Assembly (NCBI RefSeq): GCF_009796765.1 | Contig: NZ_CP047023.1 | Span: forward strand, 2,339,501-2,403,500 | Length of the DNA stretch: 64,000 nucleotides | Source of the DNA: Paraglaciecola sp. L3A3 | GTDB taxonomy: Bacteria > Pseudomonadota > Gammaproteobacteria > Enterobacterales > Alteromonadaceae | Direction of reading: 5' to 3' | Shown here: positions 52,906 through 61,186 of the stretch, in pieces | Layout: each line of letters starts with the position of its first letter | Position numbering within the stretch: the first letter of the stretch is position 1 | Program-made: the position numbers and the translations under genes | The notes under the pieces: generated by a model | The model's database searches: none | The model's input: the letters and a program-made list of their open reading frames with translations, nothing else | What the model was told of the DNA's origin: nothing

Positions 52906-54312
52906 TTAAGACAATATGCCTTTTACAATTTTACCGTGAACATCCGTTAGCCTGAATCTTCTACCCTGGTATTTGTAAGTCAACTGTTCATGATTAACCC
53001 CCATCAAATGTAATAATGTGGCATGAAAATCGTGAATATGTACCGGATCTTTAATAATGTTATAACCAAACTCATCGGTTTCACCGTAGACCCCTGGTTT
53101 AACGCCAGCGCCTGCCATCCACATAGTGAAACAGCCAGGATGATGATCTCGGCCATATCCAGTGTCTGTCAGTTTACCCTGAGAATAATTTGTTCGGCCA
53201 AATTCTCCGCCCCAAACCACTAAGGTGTCATCTAACAAACCTCTTTGTTTTAAGTCTTGTACTAAAGCGGCTGATGCTTGATCAGTATTTTTACATTGGT
53301 TTTTAATGCCACCTGGAAGGTAATCATGTTGATCCCATCCTTGATGAAATAACTGAGTAAATTTAACATTACGTTCAGCTAAACGTCTGGCTAATAAACA
53401 ATTGGCGGCATAGGTGCCAGGGATCCTCGAATCAGGACCATACATATCAAACACCCAATCTGGTTCATCTGACATATCTGTGGCATCAGGGATGGAAGCT
53501 TGCATTCTCTCAGCCATGTCGTATTGAGCAACCCGAGATTGAATTTCTTGATCTTGCCATTGTTGATATTGTAAATCTTGTAGATTTTTGAAATGTTTAA
53601 ATAGATCTCGTCTTGATGCAGTAGAAACCCCTTGAGGGTTATTTAAATACAAGACCGGCTCAGCTCCACCTCTAAATTGCACACCTTGGTGAATGGAAGG
53701 TAAAAAACCATTGCCCCACAATCGCGCGTATAAAGGTTGTCCGCCACCATTGCTCGATACCATTACAATGTAAGGAGGTAAGTTAGGATTATCAGAGCCT
53801 AAGGCATAATTCACCCAAGCGCCGATACTTGGGCGCCCGGCAATTGGAAAACCACTTTGCATGAAAGTAATAGCAGGATCATGGTTTATTGAGTCGGTAT
53901 GCATAGAACGCACGATACATAAATCATCCACTATTTTCGCAGTATGAGGAAGTAACTCGCTGACCCAGGCTCCCGATTCGCCATGTTGCTTAAAATCATA
54001 AACACTACGAGCTAAAGGGAAAGAACTTTGTTGCGCACTCATACCAGTTAATACTTGTTCGCCACGTACTTCAGCAGGCAGTTCTTCACCATGACGTTTA
54101 TCGAGCATAGGTTTATAGTCAAAGGTTTCCAGTTGTGACGGGCCGCCACTTTGGAATAAAAATATGACACGTTTAGCTTTAGCTTGAATATGCGGGCTAC
54201 CAAGTAGCCCCCCTAAATCTTTAGCTTGTTGTGCCATGGCTAGATTAGGCATACCCGTTGCTAATGCTCCAGCGCCTAATAAACTGTGACGTAAAAAGTT
54301 TCTGCGATCCAT
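52906..54312 (-). CDS. TAT-exported DUF1501 protein (sulfatase-fold)
   Basis: A 468-residue protein with a twin-arginine signal (RRNFLRHSLLGAGALATG). The DUF1501 domain (about residues 45-460) starts AKRVIFLFQSGGPSQLETFD and has MHTDSINHDPA, VWGGEFGRTNYSQG and GRDHHPGCFTMWMAGAG; the His/Asp motifs recall the alkaline-phosphatase/sulfatase fold. The family is abundant in Planctomycetes and Verrucomicrobia, almost always beside DUF1549/DUF1553 genes, as here (22 bases away). Its reaction is unknown. A TAT signal suggests it folds with a cofactor or metal before export. Confidence 0.9.
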   Translation of the reverse strand: MDRRNFLRHSLLGAGALATGMPNLAMAQQAKDLGGLLGSPHIQAKAKRVIFLFQSGGPSQLETFDYKPMLDKRHGEELPAEVRGEQVLTGMSAQQSSFPLARSVYDFKQHGESGAWVSELLPHTAKIVDDLCIVRSMHTDSINHDPAITFMQSGFPIAGRPSIGAWVNYALGSDNPNLPPYIVMVSSNGGGQPLYARLWGNGFLPSIHQGVQFRGGAEPVLYLNNPQGVSTASRRDLFKHFKNLQDLQYQQWQDQEIQSRVAQYDMAERMQASIPDATDMSDEPDWVFDMYGPDSRIPGTYAANCLLARRLAERNVKFTQLFHQGWDQHDYLPGGIKNQCKNTDQASAALVQDLKQRGLLDDTLVVWGGEFGRTNYSQGKLTDTGYGRDHHPGCFTMWMAGAGVKPGVYGETDEFGYNIIKDPVHIHDFHATLLHLMGVNHEQLTYKYQGRRFRLTDVHGKIVKGILS

Positions 54313-54334
54313 AATATTATCCTCTACCTTTGCC

Positions 54335-57300
54335 TTAGCGTTTAATGACGGCTGCGTCGTGGTTCATTAAAATGTTTGTCACAGATGTCAATGCAGCAAG
54401 TTCTGCAGTGTTTTGTTGTTCAGTGACCTTACTGTCACCTACATCCAATAACTGAGTGACTTGCTCAGGAGTATTAGTAAAGTCAGCTAAAGTCTGTTGA
54501 TACATTTGTTCAATAATCGTTAATTCTTGCTCTGAAGGAGTGCGGCTGGTGATCTTGCGATAAGCTTGGCGCAATATATCTTTGGGTAACTCATATTCAG
54601 TCATAAGTTGAGCCGACAAGACCTTAGAAGCTTCAATGATTTGTGGATCATTCAATAACGCTAATGCTTGCAAAGGTGTACTCGTTTCTTGTCTTGTGCC
54701 TACACTGTAACTTCTTGATGGTGAATCAAAAGCCATTAAGTTAGGTGGTGGTGCACTTCGTTTATATATGGTGTACATACTACGACGATATAAATCTTCC
54801 CCATGGCCTCTTTCATAGGTTTTATTGTTCATTTTCCATATGTCTTTAGGTTGATAGGGTCTGACACTTTCTCCGCCAATTTTATCGATTAATAAGTCAC
54901 TGGCTGCTAGTGCGTTATCACGGATCATTTCGGCACTTAATCTGCCACTAGGGCCATAAGCATATAGACGATTTTCAGGGTCGATTTCCTTTATTTGTTG
55001 ACTAGGTTTAGACGATTGTTGATAGGTTGCTGAAGATGCCATGAGTTTAATCATGTGTTTAACATCCCAACCTGATTCAATAAACTCAACGGCTAACCAA
55101 TCTAATAATAAAGGGTGGGTCGGTAGTTCACCTTGGTTACCAAAGTCTTCAGGTGTTCTAACTAAACCTGTACCAAACATCAGCTGCCAATAACGGTTAA
55201 CAATCACTCTAGCAACCAATGGATGTTTAGGTGCTGTTAGCCATTTAGCTAAGCCGAGCCTGTTTTTAGGCCAAGCAGGATCGTAAGGGTAGAAACGTTC
55301 AGGCACGCCTGGTGATACTTTTTCGCCATGATTAGCATAGCCACCTCTTTCTAATAAATAGGCCTGTCTTGGCTTGTCCATTTCTTTCATTACCATGACT
55401 TCTTGAAACTGTTCAATCATCTGGTTTTGTTGATGACGCAATGCTTGTAATTGATTAGATGTATTGATGTAGTCTTTGTTTACGGTTCGGTTAAATAAGG
55501 CTAATAACTCATCCATGTTTTGCGTAGCAGGCTGGCCTAAATAAGCGTTATGCATTTCGATTTGTGTCAAATCTCGGTTGTAAACTTTAAAGTTATCAAC
55601 CAATACATTAGGCAGTCCTTTACTACGCCACCTAGCACCTACTTTTAGACCCATTTCATCTTTTACTGATGTTCTGGTATGTTCGATTTCTTTGTATAAA
55701 TTATCTCTTTCAACAACAGTTTGGGCCAATTCGCCATTAATATACAATTTCACACCGCTGGCTTTAGATGAACCATCGTATGTTATCGCCACGTTAGTCC
55801 ACTGCTCACGGATGACGGGTTGAACTGCATCTATCTTGATGGCGTTAAATGGGTAGTTGTGGGCAAAACGTACCATCCAATGCCCCTCTTCTATACCTAA
55901 ATCAAAGCCTTTAAAGTTATATAAAATTCCGGCTTTGTTATAGTGAACAAGTACACCATCCTTTGCATCTTCAGGGATTTTTACATCTATGCTTAAACTA
56001 AAGGGTTTTGCTCTGTTATAGCCATTTAAAGTTGGGAAGAATAATATGTCGTCTCCGTTCAACTGGATGGCACTTCTGTTGGTATCTTTTATATGAACCA
56101 GTTCAGGGCCTTTGGTCTTTTTCGGTTTACCACCAAACATAACCTTACCCGACGCTTTTTTGTCTATTTTGTTATGTATGGTTTTTGTGCTGTCTTTTGA
56201 ATCAAAATCAAACTGGGCGATGAGTGCATCGTCGCCCTTGTTACTGACAGTGCCATTATTTTTGTCAAGCCATTGCTTAAATTCAGGATTGACAGCTTTG
56301 AAAGATTTTAAGCTATTTTCTAATTCAATTACCTGCGCATTTAGCTGCTCTGTTGTTTGTTTTTGTTCCGCAGTAGGCAACATTAACGTAGGGACAGGCA
56401 TATCATTTGGATCGTAGGATATTTGCCCTGACTCATCCAAGTTATTAAAAAATGCAAAGGTTGAATAATAATCTTTGGCACTAATTGGGTCGTATTTATG
56501 ATCATGACATTGGGCACAGTGCATTGTCATACCTAATAAACCTGTGCCTATTGTTTGTACCCGGTCTTTTACATATTCAACTCTAAATTCTTCGTTGACT
56601 ATGCCACCTTCACCATTTTGTGCATGCACCCGATTAAATGCTGTGGCCAATATTTGCTCTTGGGTAGCATTGGGTAATAAATCGCCAGCTACTTGCCAAG
56701 TGATAAATTCGTCAAAAGGACGATTTTGATTAAATGACTCAATCACCCAATCTCTGTAGGGGGACATATCACGATAAAAATCCATACTGTAGCCATGAGT
56801 GTCAGCAAAACGAGCTACGTCTAACCATTCAGTGGCTAACCTTTCTCCAAAAGCTGGAGAGGCGATTAACTTGTCAATTAATTCTGAGGTGGCCTTTGGA
56901 CTGTCATTGTTTAGATATTCATCTAATTGCTCTGTACTAGGCGGCAAACCAGTTAAATCAAAACTAAGACGTCTGATTAGGCTTTCTTTATCTGCCTGGC
57001 TGTTAGCTTTTAGGTTTTTGTTTTCGATCTTTTTGCTAATAAAATGATCAATTTCATTGTTTGCCCATTCTGGCTCTTTAAGTGTCGGTAAATTAACTTT
57101 TTCTGGCGTGATTAAAGCCCAGTGTTTTTTATATTCAGCCCCTTGATTAATCCATTTTTTGATAATGGCTTTGTCTCTTGATGATAACGTTAGATGTGAA
57201 TTAGGCGGTGGCATAATGACATTTTCATCATCAGACATCATACGCTGAAATGCTTCACTATCTTCGGCATTGCCAGGAATTAATGCGGGGACACCATTAT

Positions 57301-57532
57301 CGGTAATGTGTTTGGTGGCATCTGCAAAATTAGATAATGTGAGTCCTGCTTTTGCGTTTGATTTGTCTGGCCCATGACAAAGATAACAAGTGTCAGATAA
57401 TATAGGTTTAACATGAAAGTTAAAATCCACTACTTCAGGTAATGGTTCGGCAAAAGTTTGTTCTGGCTCTTGACTACAAGCTGTTAGTAACAGGCTAGTA
57501 GAAATTAGGCTTAATAAGTAAGTCGATTTCAT
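54335..57532 (-). CDS. Planctomycete-type cytochrome c / DUF1549 / LamG / DUF1553 lipoprotein
   Basis: A 1065-residue multidomain lipoprotein (lipobox LLTAC, Cys19). PSCyt1 (about 40-130) has haem site CYLCHGPD (C49, C52, H53) and a candidate axial Met in IMPPPNS. DUF1549 (about 155-365) has RLSFDLTGLPPS and the second CxxCH, CAQCHDHKYDP. A LamG/concanavalin-like domain lies at about 440-665. DUF1553 (about 760-1010) has NRYWQLMFGTGLVRTPEDFG and TSTPLQALALLNDP. The start overlaps the NHL-gene stop (TAATG). The family is typical of Planctomycetes and Verrucomicrobia. It may be a periplasmic redox or glycan-acting protein; the activity is not known. Confidence 0.92.
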   Translation of the reverse strand: MKSTYLLSLISTSLLLTACSQEPEQTFAEPLPEVVDFNFHVKPILSDTCYLCHGPDKSNAKAGLTLSNFADATKHITDNGVPALIPGNAEDSEAFQRMMSDDENVIMPPPNSHLTLSSRDKAIIKKWINQGAEYKKHWALITPEKVNLPTLKEPEWANNEIDHFISKKIENKNLKANSQADKESLIRRLSFDLTGLPPSTEQLDEYLNNDSPKATSELIDKLIASPAFGERLATEWLDVARFADTHGYSMDFYRDMSPYRDWVIESFNQNRPFDEFITWQVAGDLLPNATQEQILATAFNRVHAQNGEGGIVNEEFRVEYVKDRVQTIGTGLLGMTMHCAQCHDHKYDPISAKDYYSTFAFFNNLDESGQISYDPNDMPVPTLMLPTAEQKQTTEQLNAQVIELENSLKSFKAVNPEFKQWLDKNNGTVSNKGDDALIAQFDFDSKDSTKTIHNKIDKKASGKVMFGGKPKKTKGPELVHIKDTNRSAIQLNGDDILFFPTLNGYNRAKPFSLSIDVKIPEDAKDGVLVHYNKAGILYNFKGFDLGIEEGHWMVRFAHNYPFNAIKIDAVQPVIREQWTNVAITYDGSSKASGVKLYINGELAQTVVERDNLYKEIEHTRTSVKDEMGLKVGARWRSKGLPNVLVDNFKVYNRDLTQIEMHNAYLGQPATQNMDELLALFNRTVNKDYINTSNQLQALRHQQNQMIEQFQEVMVMKEMDKPRQAYLLERGGYANHGEKVSPGVPERFYPYDPAWPKNRLGLAKWLTAPKHPLVARVIVNRYWQLMFGTGLVRTPEDFGNQGELPTHPLLLDWLAVEFIESGWDVKHMIKLMASSATYQQSSKPSQQIKEIDPENRLYAYGPSGRLSAEMIRDNALAASDLLIDKIGGESVRPYQPKDIWKMNNKTYERGHGEDLYRRSMYTIYKRSAPPPNLMAFDSPSRSYSVGTRQETSTPLQALALLNDPQIIEASKVLSAQLMTEYELPKDILRQAYRKITSRTPSEQELTIIEQMYQQTLADFTNTPEQVTQLLDVGDSKVTEQQNTAELAALTSVTNILMNHDAAVIKR

Positions 57533-58695
57533 TACACCCGCTCCAATTTAATTGGGTAACATTGGTTGGCGTTCCATTGCCCTACATATAAATTTTCATC
57601 GTCATCTACACACACAGCATGACAATGATTAAAGACATCATAGGTTGATTGCATGGGTTGTAATTGACCATTTTTATATACAGGTTGTGTACCACCTGGA
57701 TTAGAAACAACTTTATTGTTTTTATCTAAAATGGTGATAAACCCAGAATTTGGCGTCATCTTATTATCGATATGCGACCAGCAAACAGGAGCGTAAAAGT
57801 TCTCCCCTTTAAATATCGGGCCACCCACATAAGCACCTGGTAATTCTATGGCCCCTAATAATTGACCATCTAGGCTGTATTTTTTGATTTGACGCTCAGC
57901 ACGTGAACTCACTAACAAGTGGTGGTTATTTGGATCTCGGGTATCTACACCAATACCATGGGTATTTTTCAAATTTAAGTTTTTGTCTTGGTTAGCATGG
58001 CCACCCCAGTGGCGAATATATTTTCCATTGTGATCATAGTGAATGACGAAATCTGAACCATAACCATCTGTGACATACAAATCACCATTAGGGGCGATAC
58101 AAATATCAGTAGGTTGATAACGCATTTCAGGGGTATATATCCCTAAAGTGACAGGGTGTCCTATGGTATAAACTAATTTGCCGTCTAAGGTCAGTTTGGC
58201 GATAAACCCACTTTGTCTATACCATTTATTTTTCCACTGATTGTCTGGACGATTTCTATCTAACACCCAGCCACAATCGACTATATAGATAAAGTCTTCA
58301 CCGTTTTCTTTTGACAACTTGACCGAGTGGGCGCCAGGATATTGTGTACCCCAAGCATCAATTAACTTGCCATCTTGGTTGTAAATAATAAAGTTATTCA
58401 CGTCACTATCTGTGACCATAACAATCCGGCCTTGGGAGTCAAAGTCTAATCCATGACAGTTTTCAACTGGCACTTTACTCGGATCTAAGTTGCCCCATAA
58501 CATATTAACTTTGTATTTAAAGTCGCCATGACCAACAATTTTTCCATGAGCGAGATCACGGCCAGCTTTGGGTAATGGTTTCTTCTCAGGCTCATGGGCT
58601 TTGGATGAACTAGCCATACCCGCCATTAACAGGGTTGCACCTAAACTAGTGGATTTTTGCATAAAACTGCGTTTGCTTTGATTAATATGTTCCAT
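57532..58695 (-). CDS. TAT-exported NHL-repeat beta-propeller protein
   Basis: A protein of about 387 residues. A twin-arginine-like signal (SKRSFMQKSTSLGATLLMAG) is followed by a six-bladed NHL-type propeller (about 60-385). Repeats such as GLDFDSQGRIVMVTDSDVNN, DICIAPNGDLYVTDGYGSD and THGIGVDTRDPNNHHLLVSS show the blade pattern. I chose the ATG at 58695, which has GAGG at good spacing and lies four bases after the previous gene; an ATG at 58740 would overlap that gene. Relatives include peptidylglycine-lyase-like propellers. Its role in the operon is unknown; substrate binding in the periplasm is a guess. Confidence 0.82.
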   Translation of the reverse strand: MEHINQSKRSFMQKSTSLGATLLMAGMASSSKAHEPEKKPLPKAGRDLAHGKIVGHGDFKYKVNMLWGNLDPSKVPVENCHGLDFDSQGRIVMVTDSDVNNFIIYNQDGKLIDAWGTQYPGAHSVKLSKENGEDFIYIVDCGWVLDRNRPDNQWKNKWYRQSGFIAKLTLDGKLVYTIGHPVTLGIYTPEMRYQPTDICIAPNGDLYVTDGYGSDFVIHYDHNGKYIRHWGGHANQDKNLNLKNTHGIGVDTRDPNNHHLLVSSRAERQIKKYSLDGQLLGAIELPGAYVGGPIFKGENFYAPVCWSHIDNKMTPNSGFITILDKNNKVVSNPGGTQPVYKNGQLQPMQSTYDVFNHCHAVCVDDDENLYVGQWNANQCYPIKLERV

Positions 58696-58699
58696 AGTT

Positions 58700-60085
58700 T
58701 TAGGCCTCTTTATTTGGGGTTGAAGTGGGGACTGGTGCAATACCTTGAACAGTTATTTTTGATTTTTTCGAAAACTCATTTATTTGTTCAGCAGTGACAT
58801 TGGTTTCACCTATGTACACTTTTTCAAGAGCATTGAAGGTGTTTAATATGGGAAGTACCGAATCATCCACATTCGATTTATACAAATTTAAATAACTAAG
58901 TTTAGATAAAGAGGAGAGGGCACTTACGCCTGAAGAACTTATTTTATTTCGTTCAAGTCTCAGTCTTAGTAAATTGGTTAATTTAGCAATCTCTGGTAAT
59001 TGTTCATCAGTTACTTGATTATTACGTAAATTTAGAGAGACAACGTGTTCTTTTACAGCTAATAAGGCTTGAATAGCTGGATCTGTTAATGGCTGCCTTT
59101 TTACAGATAAGTCTAAATCTAAATAATGGTTAGTTTGAGACAAACGTTTAATAATAAAGCCTGTATCTTCTAAGGCTTGCTCTTGTTCTGCCGTGATAGG
59201 CTCGATTGGTACTAAGTTAAATCCATTGCTACTTAAACCAAACAGTTTATTGAGTATCTCTTTGTCTTGTTTGGCAATAGTAAATTCGGTCACATTACCT
59301 TCGGTTGGGGCGCCAGTTTGTATCCACCAAGCTATAGCTCTAGTTTGTTCATCGGTTAATGGAGTTTTACCTTCAGCCGGCATAAAGCCTTTTTTCTCGT
59401 GATCCATGGTAATACGTTGATACAGTTCACTTTGATTTAAATCATTAGCGACTATGGCTTTACCAGACTTACCACCCTTAAGTAATCCATTAATATTACT
59501 AAGGTTAAGTTTGCCCTTTTGTTTACTGTCGTTATGACAACTCACACAACGTTGTTGTAACATAGGTTCAATCACGTCTAGGTATACATCAGCCTGCTCT
59601 AGGGATGTTATTTTTCCTCGTGGAATGGCATGTTTTTCAAAGCCCAATATAGTACGTACTATGTTCGGTGCTTTATCTACCAGATAGGTTTCACCATGGG
59701 TCATATTCGCCCCATAATGACCAGTACTAAATAGCAAAAATAGTTGGCCGATAGATAAAATCCAAACGACTGTTTTAAGATGACTTTTAACGAATGTGAA
59801 ATAAACAAAAGCGATGATAGCTGTGACGGCTGTAAGTATGCCAAAGGTGCGGTGAATAAATACCGCATCTACTGAATACCCTTCTCCTTGAGAAAGCATC
59901 CAGCCAAGAACACAAGCTGCTATTGCAGATATAGCACCCCAAAACCAAATGACATTGAGTAGTGGGTTACGTTGGTTTTGTTTGATAGAGGTATATATTT
60001 CAAGCAAGGCAGCTAACATCAAAATACCAACAGGCAAATGTAATACTAGAACATGAAAGCGGCCGAAAAATTGGATAATGTCCAT
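58700..60085 (-). CDS. DUF2231-type membrane protein with PSCyt1 cytochrome and leucine-rich repeats
   Basis: A 461-residue three-part protein and first gene of the operon. Residues 1-135 form four membrane helices of DUF2231 type (RFHVLVLHLPVGILMLAALL at the start). Residues 155-255 are a PSCyt1 cytochrome c domain with haem site CVSCHNDSKQKGKL and GFMPAEGKTPL holding a probable axial Met. Residues 320-450 are five or six leucine-rich repeats, e.g. NLLRLRLERNKISSSGVSAL. The layout (membrane anchor, periplasmic haem, binding repeats) suits an inner-membrane electron entry or exit point. This architecture is common in Planctomycetes, Verrucomicrobia and Bacteroidetes. Confidence 0.88.
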   Translation of the reverse strand: MDIIQFFGRFHVLVLHLPVGILMLAALLEIYTSIKQNQRNPLLNVIWFWGAISAIAACVLGWMLSQGEGYSVDAVFIHRTFGILTAVTAIIAFVYFTFVKSHLKTVVWILSIGQLFLLFSTGHYGANMTHGETYLVDKAPNIVRTILGFEKHAIPRGKITSLEQADVYLDVIEPMLQQRCVSCHNDSKQKGKLNLSNINGLLKGGKSGKAIVANDLNQSELYQRITMDHEKKGFMPAEGKTPLTDEQTRAIAWWIQTGAPTEGNVTEFTIAKQDKEILNKLFGLSSNGFNLVPIEPITAEQEQALEDTGFIIKRLSQTNHYLDLDLSVKRQPLTDPAIQALLAVKEHVVSLNLRNNQVTDEQLPEIAKLTNLLRLRLERNKISSSGVSALSSLSKLSYLNLYKSNVDDSVLPILNTFNALEKVYIGETNVTAEQINEFSKKSKITVQGIAPVPTSTPNKEA

Positions 60086-60147
60086 AAATGATAATAGTTG
60101 TTTAATTATGTAAATTATTTTAAGTAAAATTTAACAACTAAGGTAGG

Positions 60148-61074
60148 GTGAAACTTGATGCCTTTTTGTGTATTATTGATAATTATGTACTTAAAGTTAA
60201 TGATTTTATGATTCCAGATAGATATGAGACAGGTTCGGGTGGTTTTGTTTGGGAAAACCTAATGCCTGATGAAGTGTTCAGTTTGACTCAATTTCATGTT
60301 TTTGCCGCGTTTGATATGCGCATGGGTGAAGAATGGGCTGGCAGTGAGTTTATTAATCATTATAACCGACTTTATTATGTTAGGGCTGGAGAAGGAGTTT
60401 TAAAATTTAAAGATAAAGAAATCCAATTAAAACCAGGGCACATGTATCTGATCCCCGCCTATCAACTAGTATCACATTCTTGTGTGGGTGAAATTGATTT
60501 TGTGTGGGTACATTTTCAAGCTCAAATAGATACCGGCCTGGATTTATTTATGCTTTACGGCGAATCTACGGCCATAGATTGTTCGGCCTTACTTGGTATA
60601 GAGGATTTTTTTTTACAGTTAGTTTCTTTGTGTAAATCAGATAGTCCAAGAACAACTTTTGCTCGGACACGTGTGTTGTTGTCATTGTTAGATCCCCTGA
60701 TGCAAGAATTTGAGCGCACAAACAAAGGGCTACATACCTTTCGTCATCAATCTCTATTACCCGCATTAGCTTTAATTAATGAAAACGTAGTGAATGCGCC
60801 AGATGTGAAAGATATGGCTGAAGCGGCCAACTTTACTCCAGAACATTTTTCTCGTAAGTTTAAAGCCGCTTTTAATATATCGCCGAAACGATATATTCTA
60901 CAAAAACGTATCGCACTAGCTAAACAAAAACTGTTGCTGGCTAATGTCAATGTTGAACAGATTGCTGAGCAATGTGGCTTTTGCGATATTTTCTACTTTT
61001 CTAGGGTATTTAAACAAGAGATAGGTTTATCTCCTAGTGCTTTCAGAAAAGAGTATTTAATTGCTAATAAATAA
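60148..61074 (+). CDS. AraC family transcriptional regulator
   Basis: A 308-residue regulator with an N-terminal cupin sensor domain (about 45-130, including YVRAGEGVLKFKDKEIQLKP) and a C-terminal double helix-turn-helix (about 205-305). The latter has MAEAANFTPEHFSRKFKAAF and IAEQCGFCDIFYFSRVFKQE, the AraC signature. Starts are GTG at 60148 or ATG at 60208; neither has a strong ribosome-binding site. It is divergent from the cytochrome/DUF1501/GH2 operon, 62 bases apart, and so is its likely sugar-responsive activator. Confidence 0.9.
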   Translation: MKLDAFLCIIDNYVLKVNDFMIPDRYETGSGGFVWENLMPDEVFSLTQFHVFAAFDMRMGEEWAGSEFINHYNRLYYVRAGEGVLKFKDKEIQLKPGHMYLIPAYQLVSHSCVGEIDFVWVHFQAQIDTGLDLFMLYGESTAIDCSALLGIEDFFLQLVSLCKSDSPRTTFARTRVLLSLLDPLMQEFERTNKGLHTFRHQSLLPALALINENVVNAPDVKDMAEAANFTPEHFSRKFKAAFNISPKRYILQKRIALAKQKLLLANVNVEQIAEQCGFCDIFYFSRVFKQEIGLSPSAFRKEYLIANK

Positions 61075-61186
61075 ACTAAGGTTAGTATTTTACTCTTTAT
61101 AAACGTTTTAAGCTTGTCTTTCACTGAGCTTTTTTTGAGAGTAAAACCTTGATTTTTTATTTAATTATTGGAAATAACAGAATACA

